Shown here in pieces: positions 53,072-61,880 of a DNA stretch of 64,000 nucleotides (within the stretch, counting starts at the first letter, position 1; every line of letters begins with the position of its first letter). The stretch comes from Phycisphaerales bacterium (GTDB taxonomy: Bacteria > Planctomycetota > Phycisphaerae > Phycisphaerales > UBA1924). The notes beneath the pieces are model-generated. The model saw nothing but the letters and a program-made list of their open reading frames with translations, had not been told where the DNA came from and did no database searches. Both the position numbers and the translations under genes were made by a program. The DNA lies in NCBI GenBank assembly GCA_026982335.1, contig JALSHH010000047.1, positions 1 through 64,000 of the forward strand, written 5' to 3'.

Positions 53072-53947
53072 TCATCGACGATCGAAATCACGCACTTCAG
53101 AGTAGGTTTCTCGGTCAGAATCCGGCTCATCGTCATCCTCATCAAGCCACACAACCTCGACCGCATCAAGGGGTTTAGCAAGTTTGGGAGGCAAGGGGAC
53201 GGGGCACATTTCGCCGCCACTAACCACGGAGATGAGCAAAGGTTGACCGGCTTGGAGCTCGCCGATGACGGGAGCAACAAGGTCTTTGGCCGATCCGGGA
53301 TGAAGAAAATCGAACTGGCGGTAGACCTGGCAGATCGGGCGGATGATCTGGGGGTGCTCGACCTGCCCATCGCAAGCATCGAGGAAATCTTGGATCATGC
53401 GAAGAATATCGTCTTCGGGCTGCCCCCCACTGTTGTTGCGGGCGATGGCGATCGGGGCACCTTTGAACATTTCGATCCCCGGCGTGGCGATCATGACCTC
53501 GCCAAGGTACCCAGCGTTGAGCAGGGCCTCGCCAAGTTCCCCGGGATGGAAGGCAACAAACCGATCAGAAGCAGCGATCCACGCAACACCTTCATGCAAA
53601 GCAATCTCCCATGCCGCTTTGGCGTCTTCGATGAGTTCGATGATGGATTCGGGCATGGGTTCACTTCCCCAGATTTGGTTAAGTTCTCCGACATGGGCTT
53701 TGATACCAATCTCTGATTTATCCATCGCCAACGGGCGTTCTTCTGGATCAACCTTGTCGATCTCGCCGAGCGCCATCGCCAAGGCGTGGAGCCCGATGGT
53801 CGGGGCAACGGAATCTCGCCAGCGTTGCCCTTGCTCATCTTTGGGCAAGGCGACGGCCCGCTGGGCGAATTGAATCCAACCTGAAAGGAGAGTGGACCAC
53901 AAAATTGGGTCATTTGAAGCATGTGGGTTGGTATGGGGGGGGGGCAT
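53072..53947 (-). CDS. Hypothetical protein with C10 tract at the start codon
   Basis: 291 residues from the chosen start, soluble, acidic, unknown family. Recognisable blocks: 'ILWSTLLSGWIQFAQRAVALP', 'HEGVAWIAASDRFVAFHPGELGEALLNAGYLGEVM', 'EVVWLDEDDDEPDSD'. Codon use fits the neighbours. The ATG at 53947 is followed by ten C (Pro-Pro-Pro-His), a slippage-prone tract; TACGAT ends 6 nt upstream and no Shine-Dalgarno site is present. Alternative in-frame starts are 53968 and 53986. The terminator at 53985-54022 separates it from nrdJ, so it should have its own promoter. Confidence 0.65.
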   Translation of the reverse strand: MPPPHTNPHASNDPILWSTLLSGWIQFAQRAVALPKDEQGQRWRDSVAPTIGLHALAMALGEIDKVDPEERPLAMDKSEIGIKAHVGELNQIWGSEPMPESIIELIEDAKAAWEIALHEGVAWIAASDRFVAFHPGELGEALLNAGYLGEVMIATPGIEMFKGAPIAIARNNSGGQPEDDILRMIQDFLDACDGQVEHPQIIRPICQVYRQFDFLHPGSAKDLVAPVIGELQAGQPLLISVVSGGEMCPVPLPPKLAKPLDAVEVVWLDEDDDEPDSDRETYSEVRDFDRR

Positions 53948-53953
53948 GGGCAG

Positions 53954-53959
53954 ATCGTA
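53954..53959 (-). promoter_or_regulatory. -10-like TACGAT 6 nt before a start codon (leaderless-type)
   Basis: TACGAT-N6-ATG(C10), just downstream of the terminator that ends the nrdJ transcript. Confidence 0.4.
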
Positions 53960-53984
53960 GCCAAGCATTGGAGATAATGGGTAC

Positions 53985-54022
53985 AAAAAATCCCCCGGGC
54001 CGTGGTGGGCATGCCCGGGGGA
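53985..54022 (-). terminator. Strong terminator downstream of nrdJ
   Basis: Minus strand: TCCCCCGGGC, 12-nt loop, GCCCGGGGGA, then TTTTTT. It lies 450 nt past the nrdJ stop, leaving room for a small gene or RNA between. Confidence 0.88.
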
Positions 54023-54469
54023 GGGAGGCGAAGATCGGGCCTCGTGACACAGGGATGGTGTCGCCTCGATCTCCGCAGGGTGGTTTCTGCAATCGGGTGT
54101 CTATTCTTACCTCTCCTGATCCAAAACTCAAATCTTAAATCCCATAAATCCGTCCCACAAACCCGGCAGCGACCGGCTACAACGGACCTGATCATACACA
54201 TCTCGAAGTGTCCGTTTCTTGCACAGCTCCTTGGCAACAAGTGCCCTGCATGCAATCCATCGAACCGGCTCACCAGGAGGATCTGTCCATGATCCCAAAA
54301 CCGGCAGCGTTCATTCCGTTTGTTTGCTGACCGTCTCCAAAAAGTGCTTTGTCAGGCACACCAGACCGAGTGCTTTCGGCCGCTGCCTTGAGGTTGGTGG
54401 GCATTTTCCTTTCTGCTGATCTCTTGAAAATTCCTTGTATTCTTTGTCCTCTGCTAACTACACCTTATG
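54023..54469 (-). other. Transcribed-looking region between nrdJ and its terminator
   Basis: 447 bp on the nrdJ strand. It holds the 44-codon ORF at 54270-54404; the remaining 250 bp before the terminator contains no ORF or RNA family I recognise. I looked for SRP, RNase P, 6S and tmRNA hallmarks and saw none. Confidence 0.4.
54270..54404 (-). CDS. Candidate 44-residue protein downstream of nrdJ
   Basis: ATG 54404 follows AAAGGAAA and reads 44 codons to TGA at 54270. The peptide starts 'MPTNLKAAAESTRSG' and ends 'FGIMDRSSW'; it is polar, without a membrane segment or known motif. It lies 65 bp past the nrdJ stop and before the shared terminator. Spacing of the site is short (2-3 nt), so this is a weak call. 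Confidence 0.35.
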   Translation of the reverse strand: MPTNLKAAAESTRSGVPDKALFGDGQQTNGMNAAGFGIMDRSSW

Positions 54470-57400
54470 CTAACTACATCCCAACGAGTTGCCGCAGTTG
54501 AGGCACTTGTAGCAAGTACCAGAGCGCACAGTGATGGTGCCACAAACATCGCAAGGCGGCGCATCGCCCGATGATTCAAGCGCCATCGAGAGCGTTGCGC
54601 TGGCTGCTCGCTGTGTGTGGGTCTCGGTCTTCTGAACTGTCGTATTAATTCCTGTCTTGATCGCAGTTTCGGAGATATGAGTCTCGGTCATAACCTCGTC
54701 CTTGATCTCGATCACCCGGCCAGAAGTTTTGCCGTTCGGATTGGTAATTCGTCGGGTGATGACTGTAGGCTCGGTGATTTCTGCTCGATCGGCCAAAGCT
54801 TCGGGTCTCTTGGGCGCATTGGCCTCACGATAGCCTTCAATGAACTCCATCCCAAGCCAGCGGAAAATATAATCGACAAGACTCTTGGCGAATGGGATAT
54901 CCCTGTTGGTGGTCATACCTGAGGGCTCGAAGCGTTGATGGGTGAACTTTTTAACCAAGCTTTCGAGAGGCACGCCGTATTGCAAAGCAACCGAGGTCGA
55001 GGTGCCCAACGAATCCATCAATCCCCCGATCGTTGAACCTTCTTTGGCCATAGTAATAAAGAGTTCGCCAGGCATTCCGTCGTCATAGACACCGCAAGTG
55101 AGGTACCCCTCGTGACCGGCAACATTAAACTTGTGGGTAATCGACCGACGAGTGTCGGCCAAACGACGACGCATCGGACGATGAACGACCTCGACTTCCT
55201 TTTTGATGACGATCCGCACATTCTCGTTGCCCACCGCATCAGCAAGTTCGACGACATCGTCGCCGATCTCATCAAGGGCTTCGGCAAGTTCAAGTTCGTC
55301 CTTTGCTTCTTCAATATCAAGCTCATTGTCCGTATCACTCTTCGCATTCAATGGTTGACTGAGCTTGCACCCATCACGATAGAGCGCATTGGCTTTGAGC
55401 CCGAGTTCCCAACTCTGTCGGTATGCATCTTTGATATCATCAACCGTTGCATCGTGAGGCAGGTTGATCGTCTTAGAAATCGCCCCAGACAAGAATGGTT
55501 GGGCAGCTGCCATCATACGAATATGTCCATCAGCCGAGATTAACCGTGTACCGATATTGCCACAGGTCGAGGCACAATCGAACACCGGAAGATGCTCATC
55601 TTTGAGATGTGGTGCCCCCTCAATTGTCTGCGTACCACAGATGATTTTGTTGAGTTCTGCAATCTGAGCGCTCGTCAGTCCTAAGAACTTAAGTGCGTTG
55701 AAATTGGCGTCTGCCCTGGCAATTTCTGGGCTGATGCCGATCCTCGTAAGGGTTTCATCACTCAATGCCCACGCACCAAAGGCAAATCCAATTTCAAACA
55801 CTCCCGGGAGTTGATTGGTGATTTTTTGAAGGTCTTCATCGCTCATCCCCCGTTCACTGAGCCAGTCCGCCAAAGACAATCCGACGCTGTCAGATATTTC
55901 CTTGGGCATTGGAACATGCAGGTTCAGCGTACCCAAAATGTATTGAATCATCGCTCTTCGTTGATCTTCGTCATACCCCAACGCTTTGAGGGCAGGATCA
56001 ATCGAAGCGTTGGCAATCTTAAAATATCCACCACCAGCGAGCTTCTTGAACTTGACAAGCGCAAAGTCGGGCTCAACACCGGTGGTATCGCAGTCCATAA
56101 GCAATCCAATGGTTCCCGTTGGCGCGATGACCGTAGTCTGGGCGTTGCGATACCCAAACTCCTCCCCCAAATGCAGCGCCTCGTCCCAAGCAACGGTCGC
56201 ATGGTGGAGCAAATCCATCGCATTGCCCAAAGGCACACCGTGATCACGAATGAGTTCATGATTGATCGGGACAGGTGGAATGCGAAGATCTTCGTACTCG
56301 CCGCTGTCTCGCGCAATCCCCATCGCTGCCCGGCGATGGTTGCGAATCACGCGCAACATGTTTTCTCGTTCTGGCTCGTACCCGGGAAATGGGCCCAGCT
56401 CTCCTGCCATCATCGCACTCATGCGATAACTTCGCCCGGTCATGATCGCCGTCAGGCACCCGCAAATCGCGATGCCTTGCTCAGAGTCATACGGAATCCC
56501 CGCCTGCATGAGCATCGCACCAAGATTGGCATAACCCAACCCAATGGTACGATAGTTGTAGCTCAATTCTGCGATTTCACGCGATGGGAAAGCTGCCATG
56601 AGCACACTAATTTCGAGTACAATCGTCCACAGATCGACACCATGCTCGAAAGCCTCAATGTCAAATTCGCGTGTCTCTGAATCATAGAATTTAAGTACAT
56701 TGAGCGATGCAAGATTACACGCGGTATTGTCAAGGAACATGTATTCGCTGCACGGATTCGAGGCGTTGATCCGTCCTGCATTGGGACAAGTGTGCCAAGC
56801 GTTGATGGTGCTGTCGTATTGCACACCCGGATCGGCACATCGCCACGCGGCGTAGGCGACATCGTTCCAAAGTTGATTGGCATCGTAAGTCTTGGCGACC
56901 TCGCCGGTGGTGCGAAAAGTTGTCTCCCATGGCGCCCCGGCATCAACGGCATCGAAGAAGGTATCAGGAATCCGTACTGAATTATTCGAGTTCTGCCCCG
57001 CGACGGTAGAATAGGCTTCGCCGTTGAAATCGTAGTCGAGGGTGAGTCCGAGTCGCCGGGCCGTTTCACCAACGGTTTCGGTATCGAATTCGGAAGTTTT
57101 TTCATCTGCGATGACTTTCATGCCTTCGACGAGTGCAGCAACCTTAATTTCTTCCCGAACTTTCCAATTGATAAACTCCTCGATATCGGGGTGGTCCATA
57201 TCAAGACAGACCATCTTGGCTGCCCGGCGGGTGGTACCGCCGCTCTTGATCGCCCCGGCTGCGCGATCGCCGATCTTGAGCCAAGACATCAATCCCGACG
57301 AATTCCCCCCACCTGAGAGCAGTTCATGCTCGGCCCGCAGATTCGAAAAGTTCGTGCCAGTACCCGAACCATATTTGAATAGCCTCGCTTCGCGCTGCCA

Positions 57401-58099
57401 GAGGTCCATAATCCCGCCTTCGTTAACCAGCGAGTCATCGACCGATTGAATAAAACACGCATGAGGCTGGGGATGCGAGTACGCATCGTCAGCCAGTTCG
57501 GGCTTGCCCAATTCTGGATCGACAATCCAGTGTCCTTGGGCGGGGCCTGAGATTCCATACGCCCAGTTCAAGCCCGTGTTGAACCACTGAGGCGAGTTGG
57601 GCGCGCACATCTGATGCACCAACATATACACCAACTCGTCATAAAACGCCTGCGCATCTTCGGGGGTATCAAAGTACCCATGCGTCTCGCCCCAGTGCTT
57701 CCAGCAACCGGCCAGGCGATGAATCACCTGGCGGGCGGAGCGTTCTGGGCCAACGGGAACCTGATCTGATGAGCCACCCGTGTCGGCAAGCGGTCTTTCT
57801 GAACCGCCCGAAGCCCCCGCTCCCTCACGGTCGCGGCTCGTTGGGTCTTGCTCATTCGACGACCAGTTTGGAGCTGGCATCCCATTTGGCCCGCCATCGG
57901 CAGGCACCCCCGCCTTGCGGAAGTATTTGGACACCATGATATCTGTGGCCAGCTGCGAGAACCCAACCGGAACCTCGGCATCGGGCATCTCAAAGACAAC
58001 CGAACCATCCGGGTTCGTGATTCGACTCGATCGCGTGGTCCACTCAGTGGATGCGAACGGGTCAGTACCTTCCGTGGTGAATCGACGAGTGATTTTCAT
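54470..58099 (-). CDS. nrdJ: Adenosylcobalamin-dependent (class II) ribonucleotide reductase
   Basis: 1209 residues. It reduces ribonucleotides with a B12-derived thiyl radical, independent of oxygen. Family blocks: 'NSPQWFNTGLNWAYG', 'GSGTGTNFSNLRAE', 'NPCSEYMFLDNTACNLASLN', 'GPFPGYEPERENML', 'APTGTIGLLMDCDTTGVEPDFAL', 'ASTCGNIGTRLISADGHIRMMAAAQPFLSGAISKTINLP', a TSCPD-type domain ('GYLTCGVYDDGMPGELFITMAKEGS') and a C-terminal zinc ribbon ('CDVCGTITVRSGTCYKCLNC'). An unusual 45-50 residue linker at about 70-120 contains the repeat-derived 'TSRDREGAG'. The track start (58129) is a TTG; ATG 58099 fits better. It lies 82 bp after dcd. Confidence 0.95.
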   Translation of the reverse strand: MKITRRFTTEGTDPFASTEWTTRSSRITNPDGSVVFEMPDAEVPVGFSQLATDIMVSKYFRKAGVPADGGPNGMPAPNWSSNEQDPTSRDREGAGASGGSERPLADTGGSSDQVPVGPERSARQVIHRLAGCWKHWGETHGYFDTPEDAQAFYDELVYMLVHQMCAPNSPQWFNTGLNWAYGISGPAQGHWIVDPELGKPELADDAYSHPQPHACFIQSVDDSLVNEGGIMDLWQREARLFKYGSGTGTNFSNLRAEHELLSGGGNSSGLMSWLKIGDRAAGAIKSGGTTRRAAKMVCLDMDHPDIEEFINWKVREEIKVAALVEGMKVIADEKTSEFDTETVGETARRLGLTLDYDFNGEAYSTVAGQNSNNSVRIPDTFFDAVDAGAPWETTFRTTGEVAKTYDANQLWNDVAYAAWRCADPGVQYDSTINAWHTCPNAGRINASNPCSEYMFLDNTACNLASLNVLKFYDSETREFDIEAFEHGVDLWTIVLEISVLMAAFPSREIAELSYNYRTIGLGYANLGAMLMQAGIPYDSEQGIAICGCLTAIMTGRSYRMSAMMAGELGPFPGYEPERENMLRVIRNHRRAAMGIARDSGEYEDLRIPPVPINHELIRDHGVPLGNAMDLLHHATVAWDEALHLGEEFGYRNAQTTVIAPTGTIGLLMDCDTTGVEPDFALVKFKKLAGGGYFKIANASIDPALKALGYDEDQRRAMIQYILGTLNLHVPMPKEISDSVGLSLADWLSERGMSDEDLQKITNQLPGVFEIGFAFGAWALSDETLTRIGISPEIARADANFNALKFLGLTSAQIAELNKIICGTQTIEGAPHLKDEHLPVFDCASTCGNIGTRLISADGHIRMMAAAQPFLSGAISKTINLPHDATVDDIKDAYRQSWELGLKANALYRDGCKLSQPLNAKSDTDNELDIEEAKDELELAEALDEIGDDVVELADAVGNENVRIVIKKEVEVVHRPMRRRLADTRRSITHKFNVAGHEGYLTCGVYDDGMPGELFITMAKEGSTIGGLMDSLGTSTSVALQYGVPLESLVKKFTHQRFEPSGMTTNRDIPFAKSLVDYIFRWLGMEFIEGYREANAPKRPEALADRAEITEPTVITRRITNPNGKTSGRVIEIKDEVMTETHISETAIKTGINTTVQKTETHTQRAASATLSMALESSGDAPPCDVCGTITVRSGTCYKCLNCGNSLGCS
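57817..57843. repeat. Dispersed 27-bp repeat, copy 2 (inside nrdJ)
   Basis: The same sequence as 51934-51960 with one mismatch, read in frame as part of 'TSRDREGAG' in NrdJ. Confidence 0.85.
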
Positions 58100-58180
58100 G
58101 CGAAATAAGGCTTTCTCTTGGGAAATCAAATGAAGGGAGAATCACGCTCAACAATCTGCGTGTACAGAAAAATGTGCGGA

Positions 58181-58753
58181 CTAATCAACCCTCGGCAGGG
58201 TCAAGCCACCCTGATCTTGATACTTCCCCGCCTTATCCGCATAGCTCTGTGCACACACCTGATCGCCTTTCAAGAAGACGAACTGGGCCACCCCCTCATT
58301 CGCATACACCTTGGCGGGCAACGGCGTGGTGTTGCTGATTTCGAGGGTCACTTTGCCTCGCCATTCGGGTTCGAGAGGGGTGACATTAACGATCAACCCG
58401 CAGCGGGCATAGGTGGACTTGCCGACGCAGAGGACGAGGATGTCGCGGGGGATGTCGAACCATTCGATGGTTTCGCACAGGGCAAAGGAGTTGGGCGGGA
58501 TGATGACATGATCCATCCCGGTTTTGGTGGTATCGACCGTCACCATCAGGTCATCGGTGAAGTTTTTGGGATCGACGACAGCAATGCCTCCCGTTGGTGG
58601 GGTCGGGGTAAAGATCTTGAAGACGGTTCCAACACGGACATCGTATCCATAGGAGGAGACGCCATAGGAGATGGTTCCATCGCGTTTGATGGCTCGCTCG
58701 AATGGTTTGATGTCAACGAGTTGTTCGATTTGAGTATCACAAAGAACTGGCAC
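58181..58753 (-). CDS. dcd: dCTP deaminase
   Basis: 190 residues, trimeric dUTPase fold. '[16 protein letters not shown]', '[75 protein letters not shown]' covers the conserved core with the catalytic Glu in 'VTLEISN' and the Ser/Arg of 'GKSTYAR'. It makes dUTP from dCTP on the way to dTTP. The start is GTG 58753 with GGAG 6 nt upstream. nrdJ follows on the same strand, so both deoxynucleotide enzymes are probably co-transcribed. A hairpin lies about 80-115 nt upstream. Confidence 0.95.
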   Translation of the reverse strand: MPVLCDTQIEQLVDIKPFERAIKRDGTISYGVSSYGYDVRVGTVFKIFTPTPPTGGIAVVDPKNFTDDLMVTVDTTKTGMDHVIIPPNSFALCETIEWFDIPRDILVLCVGKSTYARCGLIVNVTPLEPEWRGKVTLEISNTTPLPAKVYANEGVAQFVFLKGDQVCAQSYADKAGKYQDQGGLTLPRVD

Positions 58754-59779
58754 GGGTTACTCCATCTATCGATCCGACTTTCAACCGGATGACACTTATC
58801 GTCGAGGCTTCCGTTGCCTCTGTGTTTCTCTTCGGGTTCTAATGCTGCGCCTACGCAGAGACCAGAACCGACCCAACTGCTTTACAAAGCCACACAACAA
58901 CCCCTGTAGATGTGGATAAACCACAACCACCCGAATCAGCGCACTGCTTTGTTGTGCCAACCATACAGACTGGCTGTCCCGTCCCTGCGGTGCTCCTTTG
59001 CAAAAAAAGAAGAACGACAGAGCCCAACCCGGCGATCCCAGAGACTGATCCGTATGAAGGATTACTTCTGGGTTGACCGACCTACCCAAAGAAGCGATGG
59101 TCAATCTTGGAAACAAACCGGAATCGAACGAACACCGAACCGCCCTCGCGACCCGCCGTCGAATGAGCAGAGTGTGAACTCGGTTGAGTATGGATTTTGA
59201 AATGATCGGCAAAGCGGGGTGTGGGTAACTTGTCGGTTGACTCCAAACCCAGTATTGCCAATGACTTCTCCTTTATCTCAATCGGTTTTTCTCTGATCTG
59301 ACCCACCATATCTCGATGATACGCCGGGCCCTGAGCATATCAGGCACAACGGGTTGTGTGTGATGTTTCCTCGATTTTTTCGACAATTTTCCTCTTTGAT
59401 TCATGATCATATGGTCTGAAAATTTGGGATGCAACCAGATAAATTTGGCGATGAATTTACGCCAACTTGGGCTCTACCAAGTGGTTTCCAGCGCCCGTGT
59501 GTGGGGCGGGCGTTTCACGCTGATCAACCAGAATCCTCCTTTTTTCCAAACACTTGTTCTTTGTGTATTTTGAAGTTTTCCACACCTACTCACCCAAATG
59601 CGCGCCCAAGGCATACAAAGTGTGCTCAAGTTTTGAATCGTTGCTCAAGATGGTGCATACGACACCCTTTGGCGTGCGTACTGAACTACGATCCCGCTTG
59701 GAAAAGCGTGCATGCGTGCTGATGCTTGGAAACTGGGCCAGGCAACGCCGACACACAATCACTCAACGAGGCCCCACCC
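58754..59779. other. Long non-coding region
   Basis: About 1.0 kb between the divergent dcd and FlgI-like genes. It contains the hairpin at 58835-58869 and a single consensus DnaA box (TGTGGATAA, 58911-58919), but no box cluster or AT-rich unwinding element, so no origin is called. Track ORFs here lack ribosome sites and family features. It could hold an unannotated RNA. Confidence 0.5.
58835..58869 (-). promoter_or_regulatory. Two-part hairpin upstream of dcd-nrdJ
   Basis: Outer arms GGTTCT/AGAACC and inner arms CTGCG/CGCAG with a 4-nt loop. It could be a structured leader of the dcd-nrdJ message or an operator. No T run follows. Confidence 0.4.
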
Positions 59780-61849
59780 GTGAAGACCCCTTCAAAGCCA
59801 GGCTCAACTCTATCCTTCTCGAATCCACGCACCCAACGCCCGATGGTGGCGCTGGCGATTGGTGTGATTCTTCTTTCTTTGATCCCTGTTGGCGGGTGTG
59901 GTGAGAACTGGAGGCGATGGCGCGATCGAAAGAAGCCAATCCCCAAACCCAAGATCAGTGCCCCGCTCGTCACACGCGATATTCCCTCAGCACTTCGTGG
60001 AACCATCGGCGCCGAGGCCCAGATCACCGGCGTCGAGCAAACACTCGTCTCGGGAATCGGATTCGTCGTTGGGCTCAACGGCACAGGTGGACTCACCATC
60101 CCCGAACAATACGCAGCCCACCTCGAACGGATGATGGGACTCAATGGCGTCACCATCGCCAATGATTCAAATTCCGCGATCGCGCGCAAAAGCCCACGCG
60201 AGCTTCTGCGTGATCGCAATACTGCAGCGGTGATTGTCCAAGCCGCGATCCCGGCAGGGGCCCGTCAAGGCGAAACCTTCGATGTCTATGTCCGCGCGAT
60301 CAATGCGACGAGCCTTGAGGGTGGTCAGCTTTGGACCACGGAGATGCGAATTGGACCCCCGAGCTCGTATGGCGATCCGCAAGCACGGATTCTCGCCAAA
60401 GCCAAGGGGCCCATCTTCTTGAATCCATTTGCCGAGCCAGGTGGACAGTTCGATGGAATCACCCGCGATGTCGGACGGATTCTCGATGGCGGAACCATCA
60501 CCTTCCCAACCAAAATCGAAATTATCCTCGACAACCCTTCGCACCAACGGGCAAGACAGATCGTCAGCGCAATCAACAGCGCCTTCCCCGCAGCACCATC
60601 TGATCGCGAACCCACCGCTCGGGGTAAGGATGAATCGTTGATTCTCGTGCAAATTCCTCAACGGTACATTGATCGACGCAGCGAGTTTATCGACTTGCTC
60701 GCTCATGTGACAATCGACCAGTCTTATCCGGAAATTTACGCCCGCCGATATGCCCAAACACTCGAATCCGAGCCTTACCTTGCAGGCGATATGTCGATGT
60801 GTCTCGAAGCACTCGGCGAACGGGCAATCCCATTCCTGAGCGACCTTTATACACATCCCGAATCAGCACCGAGACTCGCAGCCTTGCGCGCCGGAGCAGC
60901 ACTTGGCGATTCGCGCGTGGTCAAGTATCTGCGTGAAATCGCGCTGGATGTCAATTCGAAGTTTCGGACCGACGCGATAAGCCTGATGAGCACAATCGAC
61001 GAGTCACTCCTCGTTGATACAACCCTGCGCGAGCTGCTCATCGCCCCTGAGCTGGCCGTCCGCATCGAAGCCTATGAGAGCCTGATGGATCGTGCCCTGC
61101 GGGTACGCAAAGCACGAATCGCACGGATGTTCCAATCCAATACGCAGGGAATCACCACCTCGGCAACGCAGATTGATATTCTCTCGCGCGTGTGGGTGCC
61201 GATGGATCCGCTTCGCGGGGTTGGACGGACGCTCGTTGAAGGCAAGTTCTTCCTTGACATTGTGCCCTATGGCGACCCTTTGGTTTATGTGACGCAGCAG
61301 AAGGAGCCTCGGATTGTGCTCTTTGGCGAGAATCTGTCATTGACTAAACCTTTGCTGGCCTCGGCATGGTCGGATCGACTGATGCTTGTCGCCGACGATG
61401 TGAACGCACCGGTCCGGATGTATTATCGTGATGACATCACCCGCACGACCTTGACGATCAATGAAATACCTGAGCAACTCCCTGAACTGATCAAACTCTT
61501 CGCTCATACCCCAACACCTGAAGATCCTCGCCCTGGGCTTGGAATGTCGTACTCGCAGGTGGTTGGTGCGTTGTATCAGATTTATGACGATCGAGGGGTC
61601 GCTGCTGCCTTTGCAACTGAGGAGGATCGGCTTTTGGCGGATCTGCTCTCGTCGGTAACCAAGGAAGAAGTCACGATGCGTCCCGAATCAGGCAATGCCG
61701 ATTCGGTGATGGTGCCTGTAGATGACCCGTCGGCTCCAGTGGTTGGTGAGAATGAAGCCCTCCGCCGCGTACGCCGAACGCTTTTGGTTCCGGTGAACCC
61801 GGTGGTGAACGAGCCTCAAGAACCAACCACGGGCCAACGCAGAGAATAA
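59780..61849 (+). CDS. FlgI-like (P-ring fold) lipoprotein with HEAT-like region
   Basis: 689 residues. Signal 'MVALAIGVILLSLIPVGGC' (Met at about 22) ends in lipobox VGGC, so it is likely an outer-membrane lipoprotein. Residues about 60-280 resemble flagellar P-ring protein FlgI: 'VSGIGFVVGLNGTGG', 'RNTAAVIVQAAIPAGARQGETFDVYVRAINATSLEGGQLWTTEM'. Next come HEAT-like helices ('LAALRAGAALGDSRVVKYLREIAL') and a C-terminal domain without known family. No flagellar gene is near. I chose GTG 59780 (GAGG at 8 nt); ATG 59843 at the signal and the track TTG 59726 are alternatives. Confidence 0.7.
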   Translation: MKTPSKPGSTLSFSNPRTQRPMVALAIGVILLSLIPVGGCGENWRRWRDRKKPIPKPKISAPLVTRDIPSALRGTIGAEAQITGVEQTLVSGIGFVVGLNGTGGLTIPEQYAAHLERMMGLNGVTIANDSNSAIARKSPRELLRDRNTAAVIVQAAIPAGARQGETFDVYVRAINATSLEGGQLWTTEMRIGPPSSYGDPQARILAKAKGPIFLNPFAEPGGQFDGITRDVGRILDGGTITFPTKIEIILDNPSHQRARQIVSAINSAFPAAPSDREPTARGKDESLILVQIPQRYIDRRSEFIDLLAHVTIDQSYPEIYARRYAQTLESEPYLAGDMSMCLEALGERAIPFLSDLYTHPESAPRLAALRAGAALGDSRVVKYLREIALDVNSKFRTDAISLMSTIDESLLVDTTLRELLIAPELAVRIEAYESLMDRALRVRKARIARMFQSNTQGITTSATQIDILSRVWVPMDPLRGVGRTLVEGKFFLDIVPYGDPLVYVTQQKEPRIVLFGENLSLTKPLLASAWSDRLMLVADDVNAPVRMYYRDDITRTTLTINEIPEQLPELIKLFAHTPTPEDPRPGLGMSYSQVVGALYQIYDDRGVAAAFATEEDRLLADLLSSVTKEEVTMRPESGNADSVMVPVDDPSAPVVGENEALRRVRRTLLVPVNPVVNEPQEPTTGQRRE

Positions 61850-61880
61850 GGGCCTCCACTCCCAACAGGGTCGATCCAAT

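Noticed and set aside
54023-54270. Possible SRP RNA, RNase P RNA, 6S RNA or tmRNA on the minus strand
   Set aside because: None of the conserved core sequences or closing stems of these RNAs could be found.
53491-54273. 260-codon minus ORF between nrdJ and the hypothetical gene
   Set aside because: Runs through the terminator hairpin and then out of frame over the hypothetical gene; low-complexity Arg/Pro composition.
58911-58919. DnaA box TGTGGATAA as a sign of a replication origin
   Set aside because: A single box (another occurs by chance inside coaX), no cluster, no AT-rich element and no dnaA/dnaN/gyrB neighbours.
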